NCBI GenBank assembly: GCA_903813345.2
Contig: CAIIXF020000005.1
Span: 36,771,375-36,831,374, forward strand
Direction: 5' to 3'
Length of the DNA stretch: 60,000 nucleotides
Source: Owenia fusiformis
Lineage: Eukaryota > Annelida > Polychaeta > Sabellida > Oweniidae
Numbering within the stretch: position 1 is the stretch's first letter; the number at the start of each line of letters is the position of its first letter. The translations under genes were made by a program, and so were the position numbers. Below the pieces are notes generated by a model. The model was not told the origin of the DNA and did not search any database. It saw only the letters and a list, made by a program, of their open reading frames with translations. Shown in pieces: positions 10,790-20,965 of this stretch.

Positions 10790-12120
10790 CCCTTGAACGA
10801 CAAGGTGTTCCTCAAAAAGGAATTTTTAATGTAGCCGCTCAATTCAAAATGGCCGCCATTTTGCCTAAAAATGTAATATTTGATAACTCAAATATTAGTA
10901 AATTGATCCGCTTCAAATTTAATATGCCGGTACCTAGGGACTAAGGACCTTTTCTCAAGAAAATATTCCCAATATGGCTGCTAAATTTCAAAATGGCCGC
11001 CAAATACCAGTAAACGAATTTTCAAGATGGTGGTTGAAATGGTCGCCATATTCCTTAGAAAAATGTTATCTTTGAAAATTCAAATACCAGTGAATTTTCA
11101 AGATGGCACCGCGGCCATTTTTCGTAAAAATATTATTTTTGATAACACGATACTACACAGGGAGATATGCCGAGTACTAAAATAGTACTCATGGTATTTT
11201 AGCGCTAATTGAGTACTAAATTCAGTAAATATTAGTACTAAATTAGCACTTATGACATGAGTACTAATTTATTGCATATTTTGGTCCTAAATGAGTACTC
11301 ATTTGATGAGTGATAAAATAGCAGTAATTTCATTGATTACTCATAGCACTCATAAAATTGATTTTCAGCATTAAATGAGTAATCATACTGTATCATGAAT
11401 AAGTACTAAATTAGCACTCGTGGCATGAGTGCCCATGAGTGCGCTTTTGCCAGAGTGCTAATTTAGTCCTAATTTTGTACTTATTGAGTAATCGGCATAT
11501 GTCCTTGTGTAGCTGATCTGGAGACCTAAAAAATAACAATTTGCAGCGTTTTCCACAGGATTTTTTTCTCAAGTGGGTACATACCAAGATACTGAATTTT
11601 ACATCAACATTTTCATTATTAAGCAGAAAAGTTGGTGTTTTTTACTTAAGTTAAAAAACAATTTGATTCCATATATATTGGAGTATGGGATAGGGATTAA
11701 CGCATAGGAACTCTACTTGAAAAGGAATATCCAACATGACAGCTAAATTCAAAATGGCCATCAATTTTTGAAAACCAGTTAATCAATTCTGTTCACATTT
11801 TATTTACTGATGTCTTGGGGTTATTTGACCTCTACACAGAAGAAGATTTCCAGGATGACCGATGAATTCAAAAAAACTGCCACCTTTCATGAAATGAAAT
11901 AACATTTTTAGTGACTTAAATACCGTTATCGGATCTGGTCCACATTTTAGAGGAGTAGGACCTCAACTTTCTCGAGAAGGAACTTCCATTATGGCTGCTA
12001 AAGAACTTATCTTTAATGGCCACTGAATTCAAAATGGCCTTCATTTTTATGAAAAATGTAATTTTGATAACTTAAACACTAGTTAGGGAACTTAATTCAA
12101 AATTATAACTGCTCAATTTA
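10790..12120. repeat. Degenerate dispersed/tandem repeat with 'aaatggcngcc' core
   Basis: Units of roughly 120-160 bp share the phrase TTCAAAATGGCCGCCATTTT followed by a TTTGATAACTC-like stretch, seen near 10,840, 10,985, 11,100, 11,750 and 12,020. A similar block lies at 17,860-18,230. The ATGG content produces short open frames that are not genes. Confidence 0.6.
11153..11512. mobile_element. MITE, complete 360-bp copy
   Basis: Ends are CTACACAGGGAGATATGCCG and the imperfect complement CGGCATATGTCCTTGTGTAG. The interior consists almost wholly of permutations of GAGTACT, TTAGTACTAAA and TGATGAGTAA, with no open frame. A second copy of the family is split by the retrotransposon at 14,966-17,853. 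Confidence 0.8.
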
Positions 12121-12807
12121 AGAGGTTATGGTTATTAAAAACATCATCGATGCTCTATCAGTGCTGGCAACTAATAATGCTAAATTTTTGGTCCGATTTG
12201 TTTCAAAAATATCCAAAAAGGACACTCAAGAACATTTAAGACTGAATTGGTGAGTCGGCTGTATCATGTCTCCACCACAGGAGATAGCATATTGTTAAGT
12301 CTCCAACTTTTTTGTGGATGGTGGTTGGTGATGGTTGGTCAGTGTCTGTAACAAATGGCAGATCGTGACATTTTGGATGTTAATGCATTGTTTTTGTTGA
12401 GATAAAAGATGTGGTTCTCTATATGACTGTATACATTTGTAATTGTGTTGTTATTTAAAAATCACTCTATCGAACAAAATGCGATAAGTTAGTTTTCATT
12501 TTTATTTTCAACAAATAATTTTACACTTTTGAATGTTTAATGTTGTATGCAAGTGGTAATCGGCAGTCTTCTGTGGTGTCTGAGAATTGTAAAATATGAT
12601 GTTATGTAAAGTATGAAATTATGGAGCACGTCTGAAATGCAAAGAAAATGCATTTAGAATTGTAGAAAGTAAAATGAAAATATGTACAGTTCTATTAATA
12701 TGTAATCACCGAGATTAGAATTATTAGAAAATTAGAATTGAAGTACTTGACATTTTTGAAGATGCCATCAAACAAAATTTTTGTAAAAAGTTAGACAGAA
12801 ACTCACT

Positions 12808-13188
12808 TTAATATCCATATCCGTATTCCTGGGGTGCCACATATCCATTGGGTCCAACAACCTTTCCGGTCTGGGCATCAATGTAACCACCATTGTCTCC
12901 AACAACTAGACCAGATGGGGACTTAACAACAGCTTTGTTGGGTCCAACATTGGCATATGGATAGCCATCTCCATATGGGACGTATCCGTAACCACGGGCC
13001 TGGTATCCATAGCTTCTGTATCCATAGCCATATCTTGGATATCCATATCCATAGTCTACTTTGCCATCACGGTTGGCATCAAGGGAATCTGGGACACCAT
13101 CACGGTTCTCATCATCTCCGTATCCATAGCTACGGGGAGCAGCACAGGCAATGGCCACGAGGGCAAAGAGGCACACAAACTTAAGCAT
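12808..13188 (-). CDS. Gene C: small secreted Gly/Tyr-rich protein with calcium-loop-like motif
   Basis: A 126-residue protein. Residues 1-16 (MLKFVCLFALVAIACA) are a textbook signal peptide with cleavage before APRS. Residues 25-45 hold the acidic motif DENRDGVPDSLDANRDGKVD, which resembles thrombospondin type-3 or EF-hand calcium loops. Next comes a Tyr/Gly-rich stretch (YGYGYPRYGYGYRSYGYQ), then a GLVVGDNGGY / GKVVGPNGYV tail and a final YGYGY. A noncoding exon with a TATA box precedes it, with an acceptor 13 nt upstream of the ATG. Just after the stop the sequence AAAGTGAGT could be a donor for a 3' UTR intron. Such proteins are typical of extracellular matrices, shells or adhesives; no exact family is recognised. 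It lies between genes A and B on the same strand and may be co-expressed (inference). Confidence 0.88.
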   Translation of the reverse strand: MLKFVCLFALVAIACAAPRSYGYGDDENRDGVPDSLDANRDGKVDYGYGYPRYGYGYRSYGYQARGYGYVPYGDGYPYANVGPNKAVVKSPSGLVVGDNGGYIDAQTGKVVGPNGYVAPQEYGYGY

Positions 13189-13334
13189 TTTGAGATAGAT
13201 TCTGAAACATAGTCATATTAAGAAATTTAAATCATGAAATCTTTATATTTGATTATATTTTGATTATTTTCAAAAACTTGAATAATAAGGCTAATATAAA
13301 ATGTAAGGCACATATTTATTCCTTAAATAGCCTC

Positions 13335-13386
13335 ATTGTATTGTATTGTACTATATTGTATTGCATTGTATTGTATTGTATTGTAT
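13335..13386. repeat. (TTGTA)n microsatellite
   Basis: About ten imperfect copies of TTGTA with two variant units (CTATA, TTGCA), within gene C intron 1. Confidence 0.85.
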
Positions 13387-13401
13387 ATTAAATTTTCTTA
13401 C

Positions 13402-13431
13402 CTTAGTATCTGTCTGATCTGATAAAGTGAA
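13402..13431 (-). other. Gene C untranslated exon 1
   Basis: A short exon ends in ACTAAG|GTAAGAAA and joins the acceptor TTTCAG|AATC at 13,201. The start is placed about 30 nt downstream of the TATA box, so it is approximate. Confidence 0.65.
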
Positions 13432-13454
13432 TGATTTTCAAGTGAAACGTTGAG

Positions 13455-13462
13455 TTTTTATA
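13455..13462 (-). promoter_or_regulatory. TATA box of gene C
   Basis: The minus strand reads TGTATAAAAACTC, a strong TATA match, about 53 nt upstream of the exon 1 donor. TATA promoters suit abundant, tissue-restricted secreted products. Confidence 0.7.
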
Positions 13463-13469
13463 CAAGTCA

Positions 13470-14965
13470 CACCAGGCACCCCAAGCAAGAAACTAAACCT
13501 TACAATCCCAAATGCTCCTTCAGGCCTATATTTATTAATTAAACAGCATAGATTAATTAAAAATAATTTTTAATTTGACCTACATATGGAAGGATTTATT
13601 TTTATCCACTTGATGTAATGAAATATAATTAAGCTTTTAGGATTGGTCATTCAACTCTGAGGTACATGTACATGGATTTCATTTTAATTAAAAATTTTGA
13701 GGAGGATTTCTGAGTATTTAGAATAAATACTTTACATGTATTATTTTATATACAGCGGATTAACAAGTACATTTTGACTCTCAACTGGTATAGGAAAGGT
13801 CACTTGGTAAAAAATTGGGAATACAAATTTAAGGGCAATAACTCAAATGCGAGTAGGTAGTAGATAGCATGTTGGGTATAGTAGAAAGTCCCCTCTAACT
13901 TTAATATTCATCAGTTTTTGTGGTTCTAGATGAACCACGACGAAAACTATATTTCTAGATGAATTTTGAATATTTAATGACGTAAATCAAAATTATTTCT
14001 ACTCGCATCTCGTCTATTTCTAATGAGAAAAATTTCATTTTGTAACTGCATGTGCTTATATTTAGATGACTATGCAATATATCATATACCTGATTTATTA
14101 ATACTAGGTAGAATGGATAGAGAGTAAAGTTTTAGAAACAATCTTTTCAAAAAGATGCTAATGTTTCCCTTACAATTCTAACTTTATTTTCAGAATAAAT
14201 AATGAAGATCTCTGATCAAATATGGAAATTATTGAAAAAGGTGCAAAAATGTTCATGAGAAAAAGAGGGTGTCCAATATGATTTACCAGATAACTAAAAA
14301 TCAGAGGATTATCCTGAAATAAAGTCAAAAGTGTTTAACCTCTAGGAAATATGCATGACATGGTTAGTGCTCAGATGGTGAAAAATTGCATGCTTTTGAA
14401 AGAGTTTTTTGCTAGGGGGGGGGGGGGGGGGCAATAGCTCGAAACCATCGAACCCCCTCAGTAAAATTAAAAATTGATTTACCAACAAACCAGACTTTAC
14501 ACTTTTTCCAGCAGGTGTTTTTAATATCCCTTTGATAACAATATCATTTGCTGCAGAGAATGTGATATAGAGGAAATATAGTATCTATCGAGTAATGATG
14601 ATAACTATTTAAGAAGTTGAAACAAATGGATTTCCATTTTTTTAAAGTTTTTATTAGTGTGGTCTTTAGAATTTTTCAATATTTCACCATGTTAATTTGG
14701 ATAGCTCACTGTGTGCTTTTTAGAGAGAATACAGTAATCATATTTTGCATGCTTATGTCTTGTCTTCTACATCCTTAGCATAGTACAGCTGCTCAATTGG
14801 CAGAATAGTTGCTTAGTTCAAAGGTGCAGTGCGTTTCTGCAATTTTCCTATTCTGAAGATTTAGCTAGAATAGTTAGTTAAGTTAAACACTTAGAATTAC
14901 CATTTTAAGTCTGAACTTCACCAAAAAGGTGGCGTATTAATGCATTTCAGTCCCTCTTGGCAATA
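13470..14965. other. Spacer without supported genes
   Basis: AT-rich sequence between gene C and the split MITE. It contains a run of 17 G (14,415-14,431). No open frame with splice context, RNA gene or recognisable repeat was found. Confidence 0.6.
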
Positions 14966-15122
14966 TACACAGTGAGATATGCCGAGTACTAAAAGAGCAC
15001 TTATGACATGAGTACTGATTTATCGCATGTTTTAGTACTTAATGAGTACTCATTTGATGAGTAATAAAATAGCAGTAATATCATTGATTTTTAGTGCTAA
15101 ATTGGTATTTATATCATAAGTA
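14966..15122. mobile_element. MITE (same family as 11,153-11,512), left part
   Basis: Begins ACACAGTGAGATATGCCGAG and follows the complete copy through GAGTAATAAAATAGCAGTAA to about 15,122, where the TAA-rich tail of the retrotransposon begins. The right part is at 17,671-17,853. Confidence 0.75.
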
Positions 15123-17670
15123 TTATTATTATTAAATTTATTTCAATAGAATACAAAAAATGTAAATACACAGACATGTAAATTCTTAAATCGCCACAAT
15201 GGCATTATATAAGAATAGGGGGCAGGTGGAAGTAGAAGTGGCAGAGCAGGCAGGGTCTTGGACTAGGGCAAGTGTGACGGGACATGAGGATACTAGAGAT
15301 GGATAAGAAGGAGGGAATTAGCTATTGTCTTTGATAAAATTAACAATGAGAAGTAGTATTTGGGAATTTGCATCTATGTTTAATTTGGGAATTCCTGTTT
15401 TCAAAATAGCTATGAAATCAGTTTGAGAGAGATTATGACTGAAGATGTTTGGTTCGAGATCAGTGAGTTTGTCCATGAATTGCTGTCTTTGTATAGTAAG
15501 TGATTCACATTGAAAGAGAAAATGTTTCAGAGTTTGTGGTTTTCCACAAGTGCAATTAGGGCTGTCAATAGACTGAAAGTTGTGAGCGTAGAACTGGGCT
15601 TTAAAGTATAGGTCAGCTCTCACTTTATTGAGAACTATTTCTTGAACCCTTGTTAGATTAAGCTGGCTTGTTGACAAAATCGAGGGAGTTTTTTGGAAGT
15701 GTACTCTTTGGTGTTTTTTAAAATTCGAAAGAGTATTCTTAGATTTAATAGCAGGTGGAAGATTGATCCAATTTGAAATTGCAGCTGGTTTTGCTGAGGT
15801 GGAGAATCTATTTGAACATCTAATGGGCATTTTAAATGCTTCATTATATCTCAATACTCTGTTTGCATGGTTTCTAAATTTGTCAAAAATATCAGTTACA
15901 TAGGGAGGACTTGTACCATTTACAATTTTGAACATAAAGTTGTTAATCTGGATACTGCGTCTTGATTCAAGAGTGGCCAATTGAGTAGGTTTAAAACCTT
16001 TTTTGAACTGCTCCCTTGGATACACCCAGAACAATAAAGTGCAGCTTTATAATAAAGACTGTCGAGTCGTTGTAATAGGAACTTTGAGGCTGTGCTGTAC
16101 GTGATAGCACCATAGACAAAATGGGGTAAAATAAATGACTTAAATATGGTTTCTAGATGCTTACTACCTAACTTATATTTAAGTTTCTTTAAAGGGTTCA
16201 ACATTTTTCGTATTTTTGATATGATTTCTCCAATATGCTTGTCATATGATAAGCTTGGGTCAAAAGTAAATCCCAGATGTTTGTGCTCGTGATCTCTGGT
16301 AATTTCAACATTATTTAACATTGAGACAGAAACATTATCGACTATAGATCTGGATGAGTGGAATATCATTTCAGAACTCTTTTCAGGTTTAAACTCCAAT
16401 TTCCAGGTGTCAGACCATTTTTCAATTTTAATTAGGTTAGATCTGGCTATTGCATCTACTTCTTGTGGATGCTTAGGGTCAAAAGGATGATGTAGAGAAG
16501 TGTCATCCGCATAAATATAGCAATGCCCCTCCAGATTGTCTGGAAGGTCATTAATGTATAGGAGAAATAATATTGGCCCAAGTATTGAGCCCTGGGGGAC
16601 ACCACAATTGATAAAGTCATTTTCAGAATAATTTGAAAGTTCCCCAGATATCTGTACAGCAATTTTTCTGTTAGTAAGGTAAGATTTGATAATTTTTTGA
16701 ATTTGCCCTTGGAAGCCATATGCTGAAAGTTTATGAAGTAGTAGCTTATATGGTACTCTGTCAAATGCAGCCGCTATATCTAGAAAAATTGTTTTGGAAG
16801 CTTTTCCTTGTTCAAATGTGCTCTGAAGAAAATGTTCAATCGATAAAAGTTGATGAATAGTACTATGACCTGGTAAGAAACCGGACTGATGTTTGAAAAG
16901 AAGATTATTGTCAATTAAATGCTTTCTGATTCGATCAGCTAAAACTTTTTCAAATACTTTAGAGATACAGCTTAAAAGAGTGATAGGTCTATAATTGTTG
17001 ATGTTTGATTTGTCATTCTTCTTAAAAATTGGGCAAACATTTCCAATTTGCCAGGTACACTTTGATAAAAGTTTGTTGAATAAGTTGGCTAAAGGTTTTG
17101 AAATGGTATGGGCTGTCAAATTCAACATTTTGTTGGTGATGTTATCTGGGCCACATGCCTTTGAGGTGTCTAAGGACAAAATTATTTTCATTACCTCGAA
17201 TTGATCGGTCTGGGCGGAAATGAGTAGAGAATTAGTCCTAATTGGGAAATGGGGCAATTGATCAAAAGTTGCATCAGTATGATTTTTTGAGGCAAAGAAA
17301 CTCATAAATCGGTTAGCTATATCAAGGTTGTTAGATAAGTCGTGTCCAGAGACATCATCATAGATACTAGAAATATCATTTTTGTGTAAATTGTTACCAA
17401 GGAATGATTTAATTAACCTCCAATAGTTTTTATCAGATTTATTGAGTTGGTCAATTGATGAGATAGTTTTGAGTTCATGTGCCTCTTTGGCCTGTTCAAT
17501 TAGTTCGGAAACTTTAGAAGCTTGTTGATTATAATTGAATTTGTTAACTTGATTAGGAGCTTTTGAAAATTTCTTATATAAAACTTTCTTTTTTGATATT
17601 TCACGTTTAAGATTATCATTGAACCATGGCTGGTCATTTGACCCTACAGTGATAATTTTATTTGGAATAA
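15123..17670 (-). pseudogene. Non-LTR retrotransposon (Jockey/CR1-type), 5'-truncated and frameshifted
   Basis: Minus-strand reverse transcriptase frame (about 17,670-15,965). It has the linker after the endonuclease, NNYRPITLLS, the catalytic block FLDIAAAFDRVP, GVPQGSILGP and YADDTSLH. The frame is then lost by one base between about 15,975 and 15,960, because the expected LNWPLL-ESRR junction is split over two frames. The second frame (to 15,318) carries the thumb-like region SRRSIQINNFMFKI and a C-terminal CTCG-x-H-x-C motif typical of this superfamily. The endonuclease and ORF1 are missing, and the first few residues of the open frame (MSTVLSLIH) are read from flanking MITE DNA. The 3' end has a (TAA)n tail. 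It is a dead copy. Confidence 0.9.
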
Positions 17671-17853
17671 AGTGAATAAGTGATAAAACAGTACTCATAA
17701 AATTGATTTTTCAGCACTAAATGAGTACTCATATCATGAATAAGTACTAAATTACCACTCGTGGCATGAATGCTCATGAGTGCACTTTTGCCAGAGTGCT
17801 AATTTAGTCCTAATTTTGTATTAATTGAGTAATCGGCATATCTCCCTGTGTAG
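17671..17853. mobile_element. MITE, right part
   Basis: Continues the split MITE to the terminal inverted repeat CGGCATATCTCCCTGTGTAG ending at 17,853. About 65 bp (starting AAGTGATAAAACAG) also align with the end of the left part, so both retrotransposon flanks carry this segment. Confidence 0.75.
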
Positions 17854-17859
17854 TGAACG

Positions 17860-18230
17860 AATTTGGCTCAAATTGTAAATGCTGATGCCTGGGGACACAG
17901 TAGCTCTGTTCGAGAATTTTTAAAATGGCGGCTGAATTTCAAAATGGCTGCCATTTTTCGTAAAAAAATCCGTTATCTTTGAGAACTTGAATGCCAGTGT
18001 ACGGATTTGGTTAAAATTTTATATGCCGATGCCAAGGGATGCAGCAGGTCTGTTGAAAAAATAATTTTCAAATGGCTGCCATTTTTCATAAAAGAACGTA
18101 ATCTTTGATAAATCAAATGCCAATTGATGGATTTCGTTCAAATTTTATATGTAGATGTCAAGGGACAAAGGAGACACAATCTTTGATAACTCAAATACAA
18201 GAGGGAGAATATGTACATTTTATATGTTTT
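17860..18230. repeat. Degenerate 'aaatggctgcc' repeat block
   Basis: Three units of about 130 bp share TTCAAAATGGCTGCCATTTT and a 'tatgccgatgccaagggac'-like phrase. Same family as 10,790-12,120. Confidence 0.6.
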
Positions 18231-18860
18231 ATATCATTTCACATAAGACTCAAACAATGACAAACATGATTAACGATAAATATTTTACATTTTGATCAAG
18301 CCATAGCAAACTTAAACCATTTCTTTTTATTTAGTTTTTATTCCAAAAATATAACATATGAACATGGAATACAATATATACATATATATATAGAATATTT
18401 CTACTTCTTATTTTGCCGAATGTGCAAAAACCTACAACAAATATCCCCAATATGTTCCTAATGTTTCTAACCTTTTGGCAATCAAAAATAAGATGCAAGT
18501 TAAAATTATATTTCTTTTCCATTTACTTATTATGTGCTAACAGTATAAACAATCACGATTTACATTTTACACCTAAAGGTTTGATTATATTTATAAAAAA
18601 GTTCATTTTCTGCAATGTTTCAAACATAAGGTTTAAACCGTCAAAATCCTTGTTGAAGTATCCAATCAAATGTACCAAAAACCTTGCATTATTTCCTATG
18701 AATTTTACCCCAATATAATTATTTGATTTTTCCAACTAGTCATGGTCATTTCAATTCATAGTCATAGTTACTCAAACTTGTACGAGATCTTCAGTTTTAC
18801 TGAAACATGTAGGTGTCATTTTCATTCCATTTTTAAAGTCAGGTGTAAGGCAATCTTTAA
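18231..18860. other. Spacer 3' of gene B
   Basis: AT-rich sequence with several TTTATT strings, usable as minus-strand poly(A) signals. Short open frames on both strands have no codon or splice support. Confidence 0.5.
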
Positions 18861-18868
18861 CCACGACC

Positions 18869-18874
18869 TTTATT
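18869..18874 (-). terminator. Candidate poly(A) signal of gene B
   Basis: The minus strand reads AATAAA here, about 370 nt after the TGA stop at 19,244-19,246. Other AATAAA matches occur further left, so the choice is uncertain. Confidence 0.4.
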
Positions 18875-19243
18875 ATTTTGAAGTTTTTGTTTAGTGCCTT
18901 TGCTCTGATAAAATAACCTATATTATAATATGAAAAATTCACTTAATTTAGTTTCTTTCTACCATTTCTTGTTTTTGCTAGTGTCAACACACATTTGTAG
19001 GGTATCTATTTCGTTTTCCAGTATCCTCTGAATGTTTCATTTTAGTAATAAATGTAATATCCTTTAATACACATCTGTGAGCAGCTTTCAATATTTGCAG
19101 CTTCGATTCCTTGCAACTCCGAGCAAGGAACAGTGACTAACTCTTAGTGTAATGATAGTTACATCCGCTCATTGGTCTATTATTGATTGCGTGACCCCTA
19201 ATTTCAATTCCCCTTCGCATTTTATATCAAGTTCTCTTGATTT

Positions 19244-20965
19244 TCATAATGAAAACATAGTTTGAGCTTCATCCATTAGGTCCACCATATCCGACGTATA
19301 AACTGTGTAACTATAATGATTCATTAAGACAGGGAAGTAAAAAAGTGGTTGAAGATCACTGGATATTTCCCAAGTTATCTGAAAATCAAAATGTTTCTGG
19401 TTTAACTGTACATCATATCATGGAGGTAATAAGGGGTAATTTGGGTCCTGGCTATGTGACCCTACTATCACACCAAACTAGTTCTCACTACGTTCTAAGC
19501 TTCAACTGTGTACGAACGGACTGGACCTACTAAGAACCGTTTGGGATCTATTTACAAACTTCATCGAACGTACCCGAACGGGTAGGTCCTCTAGAACGTA
19601 GACAATGCTCAAAATGTTCTCGTGGCCGTCACGTTCTACAATTAGAACGAGTGACAACGTACTAACGACGAGCTGGACGTACTACGAACGGAACCGTCGT
19701 ACTTCAATCCTACTATTAGGGACGTTTGAACAACGAGTTGAACTGTCTGAGGACGTGTTGAGAACGAGGTAGAACTAATTGCAAACGGGTTTAAACTGAT
19801 TAAGAACGTATTTAACACTGCTTATTAACGAGTTAGCAAAAATATAGCTATCACACCAAACAAGTTGCCACTGCGTTCTTCAAAACTGGTTTTAGACTGT
19901 GTGCGAACGGAATGAACGTAGCTGCAACTTTCTAAGGTCTATTTACGAACTTTATGAAGGTTCTCAGACGGGAATGTGATTTTAGAATTTTGAATCGATT
20001 CAAAATTCGATGGCGACCATACCGTTCTGTAATCAGGTCATGTTGACCTTCTAGACTAAGGGACGCGTTCTACGACGTTGCACACCGACGTGGTGCGACC
20101 TGAACGAACTGCGAACGAGATGGACGTATTGAAGACTGTTTAAGAACGAAGAAGCCAATTATTTCAGACATATTTCCCGACCACAGCCAGATTGAGCCCG
20201 TTTTACGACGTTTTCGTAGGACTGGCAAGAACGGGTAAGAACTAGTTTGGTGTGATAGGGGGGGGGGTTATCAATTACTCCTTTGTATAGACCAGGTCTA
20301 ATACATTGTATAGATTAAGTGACATTCTTGACAATAATTCAAAATATATGATAACATACCTCAATAAAGGGAAATCCTGATTTCTTCCCTCCAAGCTTTG
20401 CGAAATAGGATGCTGAGTGCAGTTGTGCCTTGTAGGCGCCATACCTTACGGCATCCCTATCTAACATCATTCCCGCTTTTCCCATTCTGTCAGTTAGGCT
20501 AAAAATTCATAATTTTCAGTTTCAAACTCTGACAGAACTATCAACTGGTGTTATCGCTAGTGATGATTCAAGTTTTTTTCTGTGAAAATTTCACGAATAA
20601 AATAGAGAATTGAAAAAGAGAGAGCTGACTTATCCCGTCACTATGAAGTTTGATGAATTTTAGAAAATATATTTACAAAGAATGGTACGAGCAGAAAATA
20701 TTGAAGAGGTCTAATTCTGCCTTAATACAGGGTGAGCCAAATTGACTAATGTTACATTTTAAGATTTACCTCGTATGGATAGGAGTCCAACCACTCATCT
20801 GATGGTTATAGTAAATGGACATTGTCATATTATGAGCTGGTCTACCGATTGACGTATCTGTCACCGTTGCCAATATTGTAATCTTTTGAAATGTCATATC
20901 TGGTCCATCGTCAAAAGCGGGAGTGTTTACGATAGTTGTTGGTGCTATTGTTGAAATTGTTGGGT
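19244..20965 (-). CDS. Gene B exons 16-18: unrecognised C-terminal region
   Basis: Three exons (20965-20770, 20498-20360, 19378-19244) encode about 156 residues after the PAN domain. They start with a short Thr/Ile-rich linker (DPTISTIAPTTIV), continue with a beta-like stretch (FQKITILATVTDTS, MTMSIYYNHQM), a basic stretch (GKAGMMLDRDAVRYGAYKAQ) and end VDLMDEAQTMFSL. Intron phases change here to 2 and 0, unlike the 1-1 modules before. No Cys pair, membrane helix or GPI signal is seen. I do not recognise the family. The last intron holds an 810-bp element. Confidence 0.8.

Larger units (their letters stand above)
9793..12480. other. Spacer between gene A promoter and gene C
   Basis: No gene is supported. 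It contains the distal gene A promoter (homologous to gene B out to about 10,130), AT-rich unique sequence, a block of degenerate repeats (10,790-12,120) and a complete MITE (11,153-11,512). Confidence 0.6.

Noticed and set aside
18331-18735. Overlapping open frames on both strands
   Set aside because: AT-rich spacer with no splice sites, family similarity or paralogue support.
19345-19533. Plus-strand 62-codon frame
   Set aside because: Antisense to the last exon of gene B and the end of the neighbouring element.
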